Assembly: GCF_013177655.1 (NCBI RefSeq)
Contig: NZ_CP035946.1
Location: 372,001 to 436,000, forward strand
Origin: Campylobacter canadensis
Lineage (GTDB): Bacteria; Campylobacterota; Campylobacteria; Campylobacterales; Campylobacteraceae
DNA: 64,000 bases
Direction of reading: 5' to 3'
Each line of letters starts with the position of its first letter. The first letter of the stretch is position 1. Below, piece after piece: positions 46,457-54,448 of the stretch. The notes under the pieces are model-generated. The model was given only the letters and a program-made list of their open reading frames with translations. It was not told the DNA's origin and made no database searches. Both the position numbers and the translations under genes were made by a program.

Positions 46457-46584
46457 AAGGAATATAATTTAAATTAATGATAAAGCTTGCTTATGATAAA
46501 AAAATAAGAAAAATTTTTAAAAGAATGTTTTTATTTTAGAAGATAAAAAAATAATTAAGCGTATTTTTGAAAGATTTTAAGAAA
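46457..46584. repeat. 128-bp direct repeat, copy A
   Basis: This block recurs at 47042-47169. By eye the two differ by two substitutions and two compensating single-base indels in A or T runs. It starts AAGGAATATAATTTAAATTA and ends in TTTTAAGAAA. On the plus strand it contains TATAAT and a short frame starting MIKLAYDKKIRKIF, without a well-spaced ribosome site. Its nature is unknown. Confidence 0.85.
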
Positions 46585-46595
46585 TTAAAAACATA

Positions 46596-46671
46596 TAACC
46601 CAAAACCACGCTTTTTGTACTAAAGCGTGGAAGTATTTTAAAAACTTGTTAAATGCAAGTTTTCTGGGTTA
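46596..46671 (-). ncRNA. Three-way-junction structured element, possible 3' end of the peptide mRNA
   Basis: A 76-nt unit is closed by TAACCCA / TGGGTTA (7 bp). Inside are two hairpins: CCACGCTTT / AAAGCGTGG (9 bp, 7-nt loop) and AAAACTTG / CAAGTTTT (8 bp, 7-nt loop). On the minus strand the GC-rich hairpin is followed by TTTT, so it could terminate the small peptide transcript read from 46812. It is not a tRNA: the arm lengths and conserved bases are wrong. Confidence 0.5.
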
Positions 46672-46746
46672 AAAAAGTTTAGTCTTAAGTTAAAACTAAG
46701 CAATACAAGTTTAAAATACTTTTTAAGTTTTTTGAGATTTGCTTTG

Positions 46747-46812
46747 CTATAGACTTTTTAAAGTTTGTAGTAAAGCTATGAGCAATACTAAAATAATGAT
46801 TAATTCATACAT
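46747..46812 (-). CDS. 21-aa hydrophobic peptide, candidate type I toxin
   Basis: The micro-ORF reads MYELIIILVLLIALLQTLKS plus a final Leu and stop: one hydrophobic helix with a polar start and one Lys near the end. A very strong ribosome site (GAAAGGCGG) lies six bases before the ATG. An extended -10 (TGCTAAAAT, 46890-46898) could start the mRNA near 46883, giving a leader of about 70 bases with an AT hairpin. The opposite strand carries a possible antisense promoter. Size, composition, excellent SD and antisense signal fit type I toxins such as the Fst, TisB, Ibs and AapA classes, but I see no sequence identity with any of them. A CcoS-like accessory peptide is less likely, as no partner operon is near. 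Confidence 0.5.
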   Translation of the reverse strand: MYELIIILVLLIALLQTLKSL

Positions 46813-46867
46813 TTTATACCGCCTTTCTTACCAAAAAACAAAGTAAAAAAATACTTTTTTCACTTTT
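46748..46867 (+). ncRNA. Possible antisense RNA to the hydrophobic peptide mRNA
   Basis: On the plus strand an extended -10 (TGCTATAGA, 46745-46753) would start a transcript near 46760 that covers the whole peptide ORF and its ribosome site. It could end at an AT-rich hairpin (46840-46866, AAAGTAAAAAAA / TTTTTTCACTTT, one A-C mismatch on this strand). The promoter matches only part of the consensus. This is a prediction. Confidence 0.3.
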
Positions 46868-46889
46868 AGCTTCAGCAAAAGACACTAGG

Positions 46890-46898
46890 ATTTTAGCA
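46890..46898 (-). promoter_or_regulatory. Extended -10 for the hydrophobic peptide mRNA
   Basis: Minus-strand TGCTAAAAT lies 78 bases upstream of the peptide ATG. No -35 is evident, as is usual in Campylobacter. Confidence 0.4.
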
Positions 46899-47041
46899 CT
46901 TTTTACCTTAAAATAAATTTAAATTTATATTAAATTAATTGTTTATTAACTTTTATATGATATAGGGCGTGAAAATACTAAAAGGAATTTAAAACTCATT
47001 GCTGCAAATAGCTTTAGTTGTGGAAGTTGATTGCTTTTTTC

Positions 47042-47169
47042 AAGGAATATAATTTAAATTAATGATAAAATTTGCTTATGATAAAAAAATAAGAAAAATT
47101 TTTTAAAAGAATGTTTTTATTTTAGAAGATAAAAAATAATTAAGCGTATTTTTGAAAGATTTTAAGAAA
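47042..47169. repeat. 128-bp direct repeat, copy B
   Basis: Second copy of the block at 46457-46584, 585 bases downstream of it in the same orientation. The frame seen in copy A is shortened here by an extra T (MIKFAYDKKIRKIF then stop), so the shared unit is probably not maintained for that peptide. Confidence 0.85.
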
Positions 47170-47302
47170 ATATAAAACTACACGGCGAGTTTTATTATTT
47201 TTAAGCTAAAGCTATTAGCAAAATATAACATACTCCCTTGTATTTATGCGCCGAAAGTATGTGATTAATTAAAATACTTATATAAGTAGCAAAGTGTAGC
47301 TA

Positions 47303-47331
47303 AAATAACCCCACATTTAGCGGGGCTATTT
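47303..47331 (-). terminator. Terminator of the serine permease gene
   Basis: On the minus strand AAATAGCCCC pairs with GGGGTTATTT (10 bp, one G-U) around loop GCTAAATGT, just after the stop codon. Confidence 0.8.
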
Positions 47332-47334
47332 ATA

Positions 47335-48600
47335 TTAATTTAATAAACCGTGAATTGCTGCAGAGATAGCAACAAGTCCCATTATTAAAATAAAAATATC
47401 AAAAGACTTATTTCTATATTTTTTAAACACATCAAATTTATAAATGCAAAATAAAGGCATTAAAAATAATAAAATAGCTAAAATAGGTCCGCCAATTGAT
47501 TCAATAATGCCAATAACGCTAGGGTTTTTGTAAGCTACATACCAGCTTATTAAAAAGGTAAAAATTGCTGTTATGCTTTTTGCTAGTTTGCCTTGAATTT
47601 TACCAGAACTAGCCTTGTATAAAATACCATTTAAACCTTCGCAAGAGCCTAAATAATGCCCTAAAAAGCTTTTACTCATAGCAACAAGTGCAACTATTGG
47701 TGCAACATAAGCTAAGAAAGTAGCTGATGGATATACTTTTGAAATATAGGTTAAAATATTTACATTACTTGCTTTTGCGTTTTGAAAATCTTCAGGGCTT
47801 AGTGCAAGTGCGCAAGAAAATACAAAAAACATTACAACAACAACCATCATAATAACACTAGCTGAAATTATCTTTTTAGCCTTTGCTTCTGCAAGTTCGT
47901 TGTATTCTTTTTTGCAATGGCAAGCTAAAGAAGAAATTATAGGCGAATGATTAAATGCAAAAACCATAATAGGAATTACTAGCCATAATGTTGTATAAAA
48001 TTTAGGATTTGTAACGCTAGAAAAATCTACATTATAAAATAAAGCAAGATTCCAATGTGGTATTAAAAATAAAGCGATGATTACTAAAATCGCTATAAAT
48101 GGAAATACTAAAAAGCTCATAACCTTAGTAATAACATCTTCTCCTAAAACCGATACAAGCATTAAAATAAAAACTATTAAAAAAGAAATAACTAAACGCA
48201 TAGCTTGAATATTTTGAGCATCAAAATGTAATTGATTTATTAAAAACTCAATTAGTGTAGTTGTAAGATTAGCGCTATAAACTAATAAAATAGGCAAAAT
48301 TGCAAAAAAGTACAGCACAGTTACTAAAAAACCACCAAATTTTCCAAAATAATCTTGTGCTACCATTGTAATATCGTTGTTTGCATTAGGATTGCTTAAA
48401 ACAAATCTACATAAATTTCTATGTGCTAAATATGTCATAGGATAGGCAAGCAGTAAAATTACAAGCAAAGGTATTAAGCCGTCTAAACCAGCATTAATAG
48501 GTAAAAACAACACCCCCGCACCAATAGCTGTTCCAAATAATGATAAAACCCACTTAAAATCAGTGGTGCTTAATTTTACTTTATTCTTCTCATCTTTCAT
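47335..48600 (-). CDS. sdaC: HAAAP-family amino-acid permease, SdaC-like serine transporter
   Basis: 421 aa with 11 helices. The family signature is at the N-terminus (FKWVLSLFGTAIGAGVLFLP), and FNHSPIISSLACHCKKEYNEL plus MSKSFLGHYLGSCEGLNGIL match the SdaC/TdcC group. It probably imports L-serine with protons, a major carbon source for Campylobacter. The usual partner serine dehydratase gene (sdaA) is not next to it here, so the exact substrate is inferred from the family. Confidence 0.82.
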   Translation of the reverse strand: MKDEKNKVKLSTTDFKWVLSLFGTAIGAGVLFLPINAGLDGLIPLLVILLLAYPMTYLAHRNLCRFVLSNPNANNDITMVAQDYFGKFGGFLVTVLYFFAILPILLVYSANLTTTLIEFLINQLHFDAQNIQAMRLVISFLIVFILMLVSVLGEDVITKVMSFLVFPFIAILVIIALFLIPHWNLALFYNVDFSSVTNPKFYTTLWLVIPIMVFAFNHSPIISSLACHCKKEYNELAEAKAKKIISASVIMMVVVVMFFVFSCALALSPEDFQNAKASNVNILTYISKVYPSATFLAYVAPIVALVAMSKSFLGHYLGSCEGLNGILYKASSGKIQGKLAKSITAIFTFLISWYVAYKNPSVIGIIESIGGPILAILLFLMPLFCIYKFDVFKKYRNKSFDIFILIMGLVAISAAIHGLLN

Positions 48601-48738
48601 AAAGCTTCCTTAAAATTAAATTAAAATTATATTTTAATATTTTAAAATTAATTTTTTAGTTATCTTAAGGGCTATTTTTTAGATAATTTTTGATTAATTT
48701 TTCTTTATATAAAGATTAATTTTTGCTTGTTAAAAGAT

Positions 48739-49542
48739 TTATTTTTTATCTTTTAACATTTCATAAGCCTGATTAATTTGTCTAAATTTTTCTATGCTTT
48801 TTTCGTATTCTTCTTTGCTCATATTTTCTACATTTAGCATATCAGGATGGTATTTTTTTGCTAATCTTCTATAAGCTTTTTTAATCTCATCAGCACTTGC
48901 ATTAGGGCTTAGCTCAAGCACTTTATAAGGGTCAAAATTACTTTCTTTTGTATAAGAATTTCTTTTATTAAATATTGTATCTTTTATATTTTTAAAGAAA
49001 AATTCTTGATTAAAAATAATACTAATTTTATGCACAGCATTAAGTTTATTTTCACTTAAACCATCAATACTAATAAAATAAAAAAACATTTGAATGATAT
49101 TTTGCTTAGCAAAATCGCTCAAAAAGCATTCATCAATGAAATTCTTTGCTACTTCTTCGTAGTTTTGCGGATTTTCTTTAGCCTTGTTAAAAACGCTTTT
49201 TAAATGCTCTCTTGTAATTCCATTAAGTCTATTTTTATTTAGCAAATCGCTTACAAAATTAGCCTCATTTTTTGATACAGCCCCATCAAGTTTTGCTAGT
49301 TTTGCTAATAAACTTATTATGTATTCTAGTTGATTTATACCGTTATTTGAATATTGTTTTGCGGAATTAAAATATTGTTCATTTAAAACATTATCCATTT
49401 TAAACATTTTAAAAAGCCAAATTGCTAAAACGCCAAAAATGCCTAAAAAAGATGCAAATAAGGTAAGAAATAAAGCAAGTAAGAATTTAAAAATTCTAGG
49501 TGCAAAAAGTAATAAAATAATTATAGCAATTAATATATACAT
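48739..49542 (-). CDS. TerB/DjlA-like protein with C-terminal J-domain
   Basis: 267 aa. An N-terminal hydrophobic segment ([20 protein letters not shown] and a second stretch) anchors it to the membrane. A TerB-like helical domain follows ([20 protein letters not shown]), and a J-domain ends it ([20 protein letters not shown], with the HPD motif in KYHPDML). This is the DjlA architecture. It would recruit and stimulate DnaK at the inner membrane. It stands alone. Confidence 0.85.
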   Translation of the reverse strand: MYILIAIIILLLFAPRIFKFLLALFLTLFASFLGIFGVLAIWLFKMFKMDNVLNEQYFNSAKQYSNNGINQLEYIISLLAKLAKLDGAVSKNEANFVSDLLNKNRLNGITREHLKSVFNKAKENPQNYEEVAKNFIDECFLSDFAKQNIIQMFFYFISIDGLSENKLNAVHKISIIFNQEFFFKNIKDTIFNKRNSYTKESNFDPYKVLELSPNASADEIKKAYRRLAKKYHPDMLNVENMSKEEYEKSIEKFRQINQAYEMLKDKK

Positions 49543-49649
49543 AAATTTTCCTTCTTTTAAATTATTTAAAATTCTACTAATAAAAGTTTTCTTAGTCGTA
49601 ACTAATAATTTTTATTATTTAATAAAATTATTTATTAGTAATTTTGTTT

Positions 49650-49655
49650 TATAAT
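49650..49655 (+). promoter_or_regulatory. Putative -10 box of dps
   Basis: A TATAAT (within TTTTATAATAATTTT) lies 37 bases before the dps ATG, after a T-rich stretch. Confidence 0.5.
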
Positions 49656-49692
49656 AATTTTGCAAAAGAAATTCAAAATTAAAGGAGAAAAA

Positions 49693-50148
49693 ATGTCAGT
49701 AGAAAAACAACTACTTCAATTACAAGCAGACGCTCATGCGTTTTTTTTAAAATTCCATAACTATCACTGGAATGTAAAAGGATTACAATTTTTTGCACTT
49801 CACTCATATACTCAAAGTGCGTATGAAAGTATGGCAGATATTTTTGATGATTGTGCAGAAAGATTATTACAATTAGGTTTTAAAGCCCTTGTATGTCCTA
49901 AGGCTTTAATGGATTTAGCAAAAGCTCCAAAAACAGATAAAACTTGCTTTGACGCAGTAGAATTAGTTACATTATTAATTGCTGATTATGAATACTTGCT
50001 AAAAGAATTTAAAGCATTAAATGAAGCAAGTGAAAAAGAAGGCGATACAACAACAGCAGCTTATGCTCAAGAAAAAATCGCAGAATATGAAAAATCTTTA
50101 TGGATGTTAAAAAATACAGGCGTTCAAGCTTGCGATATTAAAAAATAA
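49693..50148 (+). CDS. dps: Dps-family ferritin-like DNA-protection protein
   Basis: 151 aa from the start at 49693 ([32 protein letters not shown] before it). The ferroxidase residues at the subunit interface are present: [20 protein letters not shown] with His, and [18 protein letters not shown] with Asp/Glu. The dodecamer stores iron with hydrogen peroxide and shields DNA. The upstream frame extension to 49660 lacks a ribosome site and is rejected. Confidence 0.93.
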   Translation: MSVEKQLLQLQADAHAFFLKFHNYHWNVKGLQFFALHSYTQSAYESMADIFDDCAERLLQLGFKALVCPKALMDLAKAPKTDKTCFDAVELVTLLIADYEYLLKEFKALNEASEKEGDTTTAAYAQEKIAEYEKSLWMLKNTGVQACDIKK

Positions 50149-50152
50149 TTTT

Positions 50153-50179
50153 TTACCCCTTTTTTGTAAGAAGGGGTAA
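50153..50179 (+). terminator. Hairpin after dps
   Basis: TTACCCCTT / AAGGGGTAA is a perfect 9-bp stem with a 9-nt loop, five bases after the stop. It lacks a T-run behind it. Confidence 0.6.
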
Positions 50180-50346
50180 TACAAATTACACTTAGTAAGA
50201 ACTTTTCTTACTAATTTTAAACTCTTTTTAAATAATTCTTAAAAAATTTCATTAAAAATATCTATTTTTTTGTAAAATAAAGTTTGCTTTAAGTTTTCTT
50301 TTGATAGTATTTAGCTACATTTTTAAATTATGACAAGGAGAACAAA

Positions 50347-51498
50347 ATGAAATTAGTAAAATTATCTCTTGCAGCAGTAGTTGCAGCAGGTTCATTTTCA
50401 TTTGCAAACGCAGCAGTGTCTTTAGATGATGCTATTAAAAACGTTGATTTATCAGGATTTTTAAGATACAGATATGATATGACACATGATAAAACAGGTG
50501 ATGTAAAAAATTCAGGTGCAGCTCACAAATATAGAGCAAAAGTTGGCGTAAGCACAGAAATCGCTGACAATTTTAAAGCAGTAGCAGTTATTGATTACAA
50601 TAATGGTGATAAATCTTATGGTTCAAAAGCTGGTTTAAATGATGAAGCAAGCTTTAACTTAAGAGATGCTTATTTAGCATACACAAATTATGAAACTACA
50701 TTCACACTAGGTAGAATGGAAATTGGTTCAATCTGGACTGATGACTTGCTAGGAACAGGATTAAAAGTAGTAAATAACAGCATTGAAGGTTTAACTTTAG
50801 CTGCTTATATGTTTGATAACTACAATAAAGATGGTGATTTTTCACTTTACAATGTAGTAAATAATAAAAACCTTTATGGTGTAGCTGCTATTGGTAGTAT
50901 TGATCCTGTATCATACCAAGTATGGGCTGCTTACTTAGCAGCAAAAGGTACATTCTACGCTGTAGATTTAGCATTTGATGGTGGCGAAGATTTAGCAGGA
51001 TTAAATGCTCAAGTACAAGTAGCAGGAACAAGCTTAAAAGGTAAGCTTAAAGAAAAACATGGTGTAGATAACGGTTTATTCTATGCAGTAAATGTTGGAG
51101 CTAATGTAGCTGGTTTTGATGCTAACGTAGGTTACATTGGTTTTGGTAAAAAAGATAAAACAACTTTCACAGCTATTGAAGATAAAGGACAATTTATTGA
51201 CGCTGGTGAAATCATCATTGATTCTTATTCAGAAACTTTAGCAGGTTCACACTCTTATGAATTCTTAACATTAGGTTATTCATTTGATGATGTAAGAGTA
51301 GGACTTGATGCAGTATTTGGACAAGTAAATAAAGCAGGTGCAAAAACTGATGCATTTGAAATTACTCCAAGAGTAGCTTACAAATATAGCGATAAATTAA
51401 AATTCTCAGCTTACTACGCTTTTGCTAATGTAAAACCAAAAGGCGGAGAAAAAACTGAAGCAACAAAAGTTAGATTTGAAGCTAAATACTCATTCTAA
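50347..51498 (+). CDS. porA: Campylobacter MOMP-type major porin
   Basis: 383 aa with a signal peptide (KLVKLSLAAVVAAGSFSFANA) and the mature start AVSLDDAIKNVDLSGFLRYRYD, typical of the Campylobacter major outer membrane porin. Alternating beta-strands follow and the C-terminus ends in Phe (VRFEAKYSF). Trimeric cation-selective pore. It is shorter than the C. jejuni protein, mainly in surface loops. Codon use is visibly optimised (few rare codons), fitting high expression. AAGGAG precedes the ATG. Confidence 0.9.
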   Translation: MKLVKLSLAAVVAAGSFSFANAAVSLDDAIKNVDLSGFLRYRYDMTHDKTGDVKNSGAAHKYRAKVGVSTEIADNFKAVAVIDYNNGDKSYGSKAGLNDEASFNLRDAYLAYTNYETTFTLGRMEIGSIWTDDLLGTGLKVVNNSIEGLTLAAYMFDNYNKDGDFSLYNVVNNKNLYGVAAIGSIDPVSYQVWAAYLAAKGTFYAVDLAFDGGEDLAGLNAQVQVAGTSLKGKLKEKHGVDNGLFYAVNVGANVAGFDANVGYIGFGKKDKTTFTAIEDKGQFIDAGEIIIDSYSETLAGSHSYEFLTLGYSFDDVRVGLDAVFGQVNKAGAKTDAFEITPRVAYKYSDKLKFSAYYAFANVKPKGGEKTEATKVRFEAKYSF

Positions 51499-51504
51499 TT
51501 TTAT

Positions 51505-51528
51505 GCAAGGCTAAAAGCCTTGCTTTTT
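51505..51528 (+). terminator. Terminator of the porin gene
   Basis: A classic intrinsic terminator: GCAAGGC / GCCTTGC with loop TAAAA and then TTTTT. Confidence 0.93.
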
Positions 51529-51671
51529 AATATAACAATTATTTATTCAAAGAACTTTTTTAATTCACACAAAAATATAATTTAATTTTTACTTTTAATT
51601 CTAAATAAAGTATTGAATATAAAAATCTAGTATAGCGTATTTAAAATATCATATTAATTTCAGTTTGTAAT

Positions 51672-52474
51672 ATGCTAAGCAAAAGAAGTAGAAAATTACA
51701 AATAAAGGCGAAGAAAATTAAATTTGAAGAAGAGCTTGTCAAAGATGTTTTAGAGATAATCACCGTCTATTTTGCTAAACTTGCTTATAATTGGAATTAA
51801 CTAAATGTCAAGTGTATTATAAACACATCTTAAGTCGGAAAAATTTACCCCCTTACTATTTAGCCAAAAAGCAGATAGATTTTAAGTTTTGTTTTTAATG
51901 CAAATTTCACAAATACAACAAAACATATAAAATAACTGTTAGAAATAATCAATCAGTAGGAATTAATTTAGGGATAAAAGAATTTATTGTTTATCTAAAA
52001 ACTTATAGATAAAAACACCTAAGCCTTTAAATAAGCTAAATAGATTTTTTACTAAAAGAGCTAGATAACTAAGTAAGAAATAACACGCAAAAACCAGAAG
52101 TATATTAAAAAGTCTAATAAACTTACACTCTAAAATTGTAAATATTAGGGCTGATTTTACATAAATTATCAAGTGTAATCATAAGAAATTTTAACTACAT
52201 AAATACTTAAGAAAAAAATCATAAATTAGCTAAATATTTAAGTGATGTAAGTTTTTGTGAATTTAATATATAACTAGAGTATAAAGCAAAATATCATAAA
52301 AAAGAAATTTATGGATTGGATAAATTTTATCCTAGCTTTAAAACTTGCTGTATTGCAAATAAATTAGTAGAATTAGCTCAATTAGAATTTACGCTTATGA
52401 GCTTTATTATAATGCAAGATTATTTAGCAATAAATCAAATTATAACCAGCAAGATAGAAATAAGAATACAATAG
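51672..52474 (+). mobile_element. Decayed IS605/IS607-type tnpB (RuvC-like, Fanzor/Cas12 relative)
   Basis: Fragments in changing frames match TnpB in the correct order. An N-terminal piece with FAKLAYNWN is followed by VGINLGIKEFIV (the RuvC-I motif around the catalytic Asp, here Asn). Next come NRFFTKRAR, LSKK and LINLHSKIVNIRADFT (the arginine/lysine-rich helix region), then LEYKAKYHKKEIYGLDKFYP, SFKTC (start of the zinc ribbon) and MQDYLAINQI (in place of DRDxNAAxNI). At least eight stops interrupt it, and the zinc-binding Cys pairs are lost. It is certainly inactive. No tnpA or subterminal hairpin ends are seen. Confidence 0.82.
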
Positions 52475-52579
52475 AAATTTTATTTATAGAATTTTATAGG
52501 TTTGTATGAACGATATCATTATAAATAATTCATATAAAAACAAAACATTTTTTACTTGCTAAATCTTGGTTAATTTTTA

Positions 52580-53092
52580 TTATATTATATTTATATGATT
52601 TTGTCTTAGCATATTTAATGCTTCTTCGTGGTTTTTTAGTGAAGTTGCTCTTGTTAGCTCTTTATGAACATAAATTTCTGTATTGTTTAAAAAGGCTTTT
52701 AGTAAAATAGCATTACTTAAGACGCAAATATCTGTGCATATTCCTATTATTTCTATGCTTAAAATCTCTTTTTCTATGCTTTTTAAATAATTAGCAAGTT
52801 CTAAGCTACAAAAAGAATTCTTTTCAAATATTTTTGCATTTTCTTTTAAAAGTTCTTTTGGGATTTGCCAAGCTTTTGAGTTTTTAATACAATGAGTAAT
52901 TGGCAAATGCTTACCTTCATTTGTGTCTAAATAATCATCATAGTGGGTATCTTGAGTATAGATTACCTCCCCATCAAAAGAAAAAATTTTTTGCTTAGCT
53001 GCTTGTATTAGGCTTTTTTCTTTATCACAGGCTAAGGCACCATCTAAAAAATCATTTTGTATATCAATTACAATTAATATTTTCTTCATCAA
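52580..53092 (-). CDS. Isochorismatase-family hydrolase, nicotinamidase-like
   Basis: 170 aa. Catalytic Asp in VIDIQNDFLDGALA, metal-site residues in YTQDTHYDDYL and HLPITHC, and nucleophile Cys in IGICTDICVLSNA fit the nicotinamidase (PncA) group of cysteine hydrolases. It would deamidate nicotinamide in NAD salvage. The Lys of the triad is probably in AKIFEKNSF. The start overlaps the end of the phosphatase gene by 29 bases; the second Met (53089) is equally possible. Confidence 0.8.
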   Translation of the reverse strand: MMKKILIVIDIQNDFLDGALACDKEKSLIQAAKQKIFSFDGEVIYTQDTHYDDYLDTNEGKHLPITHCIKNSKAWQIPKELLKENAKIFEKNSFCSLELANYLKSIEKEILSIEIIGICTDICVLSNAILLKAFLNNTEIYVHKELTRATSLKNHEEALNMLRQNHINII

Positions 53093-53513
53093 TAGCCTTT
53101 AGTATATTTTTGCAACTATGCTTTATTATCATATAAACTTCTTCAAAATTACCGCTATACCAAGGGTCTGGCACATTTTTATAACCTAAATTACAATAAG
53201 TACAAAAGCTTTGAATTTTATTTTTGTGTTCTTGAAATCTATTTTGAAGAGTATTAAGTATTTCATCATCTAAGGCAAAAATAATATCATGGTATTTAAC
53301 ATCTTCTAAACTTATTTGCCTGCAAATAAAATTATCGCATTTTATATTGTTTTTTATTAAAAGCTCTTTAGTACCTTTGTGCATATCTTCGCCGATGTGA
53401 TATGCACTTGTAGCAAAAGAATTTATAATGTGCTTATTTGTCATATCTTTCATTACAAATTCAGCCATCGGTGACCTGCAAATATTACCTAAACAAATAA
53501 AGGCTATTTTCAT
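53064..53513 (-). CDS. Low-molecular-weight protein tyrosine phosphatase
   Basis: 149 aa with the P-loop at the N-terminus (FICLGNICRSPMAEF, the CX5R-S motif) and the general-acid Asp in VPDPWYSGNFEEVY. The fold is complete. Targets are unknown; relatives act on tyrosine kinases of capsule synthesis or on arginine phosphate. It overlaps the Sel1 gene upstream by four bases. Confidence 0.9.
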   Translation of the reverse strand: MKIAFICLGNICRSPMAEFVMKDMTNKHIINSFATSAYHIGEDMHKGTKELLIKNNIKCDNFICRQISLEDVKYHDIIFALDDEILNTLQNRFQEHKNKIQSFCTYCNLGYKNVPDPWYSGNFEEVYMIIKHSCKNILKAIDEENINCN

Positions 53514-54448
53514 AATTCACACGCTTTTTTAAAGCCTAAAAAACAAGCTCTTTTAAAATAACTTTGTGCTTTTTTGCTATCTTGTTTTACATACTCTTTA
53601 TCAGCACTTAAGCCATTTTTATATAAATATGCTAGTTTTGAACACGAGTAAGCGTCATTTAAATCACAAGCTTTTTTACTATATTCAAAAACTAAATCTA
53701 GTTCATTTTTTGCTTGTAAATTATTTGCCAACATTATACAAGCTTCAGCATCATTTAAATCACAAGCTTTTTTTAAATATTCATCTCCTAAACCAAGCAT
53801 TCCAGCAGCTTTACAAGCTTTTATATTGTTTAAATTGCATTCTTCAATACTTTGTTTATTAAAATTATTCATAAAAGTATTTAATTTATCAATATAATTT
53901 TTTACTTCAAGTAAATTTGCACAACCTACTTCATTAGCTAAAGCACAAGAATGTGCAGAAAAATCAATACTTTGAATATTGTTTGTGTATAAGGCTAAAT
54001 CATTACAAGCGGCTGCGTAATTATTATTACAAGCTTTTATTAATTCATCGCTTTTTATTTCATTATATTCGTTTTTATAAAGCCAAGCATAGTTTAAACA
54101 AGCACTATCGCTATTTTTATCACAAGAATCTTTTAGTAGTTTTTCAGCTTTTTTTATATCTTTATTTGTACCTAAACCCAAATAATATAAATTACCAAGA
54201 GCTGCACAAGCATCGTTATTGTTTAAATCACAAGCTTGTTTATAATATTTAAAAGCATACTCATAAGAAGCCTTTGTGCCTAAGCCATCTTCGTTCATTT
54301 TACCAAGATAATAGCAAGATAAAGCATCATTTTTTAAGCAAGTTTTTTTAAATTCTTTGTAGGCTTTATCGTATTTTGCACTATTAAAAAGCTCAACATT
54401 AGCAAAAGTAAAAGTAAGTAAAATAGACATTAATAATATTTTTTTCAT
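53510..54448 (-). CDS. Exported cysteine-rich Sel1-repeat protein
   Basis: 312 aa with a signal peptide (MKKILLMSILLTFTFANVEL) and repeated Sel1-like units of about 36 residues. These carry the Cys pair pattern AC..C (for example ACDLNNNDACAALGNLYYLG, CDLNDAYSCSKLAYLYKNG), as in Helicobacter Hcp proteins. The Cys pairs would form disulfides bridging each repeat in the periplasm. Binding role unknown. It overlaps eptC by four bases. Confidence 0.85.
   Translation of the reverse strand: MKKILLMSILLTFTFANVELFNSAKYDKAYKEFKKTCLKNDALSCYYLGKMNEDGLGTKASYEYAFKYYKQACDLNNNDACAALGNLYYLGLGTNKDIKKAEKLLKDSCDKNSDSACLNYAWLYKNEYNEIKSDELIKACNNNYAAACNDLALYTNNIQSIDFSAHSCALANEVGCANLLEVKNYIDKLNTFMNNFNKQSIEECNLNNIKACKAAGMLGLGDEYLKKACDLNDAEACIMLANNLQAKNELDLVFEYSKKACDLNDAYSCSKLAYLYKNGLSADKEYVKQDSKKAQSYFKRACFLGFKKACEL

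Larger units (their letters stand above)
46363..47334. other. Accessory intergenic region between flgE and the serine permease
   Basis: 972 bases without a gene of ordinary size. It contains, in order, the flgE terminator, repeat copy A, a structured element, the candidate toxin/antisense pair, repeat copy B and the permease terminator. Between copy B and the terminator there are imperfect inverted repeats (CGGCG at 47183 with CGCCG at 47249; ACATACT with AGTATGT), whose role is unclear. Confidence 0.7.
51499..52579. other. Intergenic region holding a transposon remnant
   Basis: About 1.1 kb without an intact gene. Most of it is the decayed tnpB at 51672-52474. The flanks are AT-rich, and I find no intact ends or tnpA of the element. 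Confidence 0.75.

Noticed and set aside
46596-46671. tRNA gene, because of 76-nt length and a 7-bp closing stem
   Set aside because: Stem lengths (9 and 8 bp), missing D-arm, no T-loop consensus and no anticodon arrangement exclude a tRNA.
46457-47169. CRISPR array
   Set aside because: Only two copies of a 128-bp unit far apart, no short regular repeats and no cas genes.
47175-47235. 17-codon ORF on the minus strand starting MLYFANSFSLKIIKLAV near AAGGGAG
   Set aside because: The SD is only one or two bases from the ATG, too close for initiation, and the peptide has no clear helix or conservation evidence.
49600-49665. PerR/Fur box before dps (TTATAATAATTTT resembles half a site)
   Set aside because: Only one half matches; AT-rich DNA gives such matches by chance and the TATAAT is better read as a -10 box.
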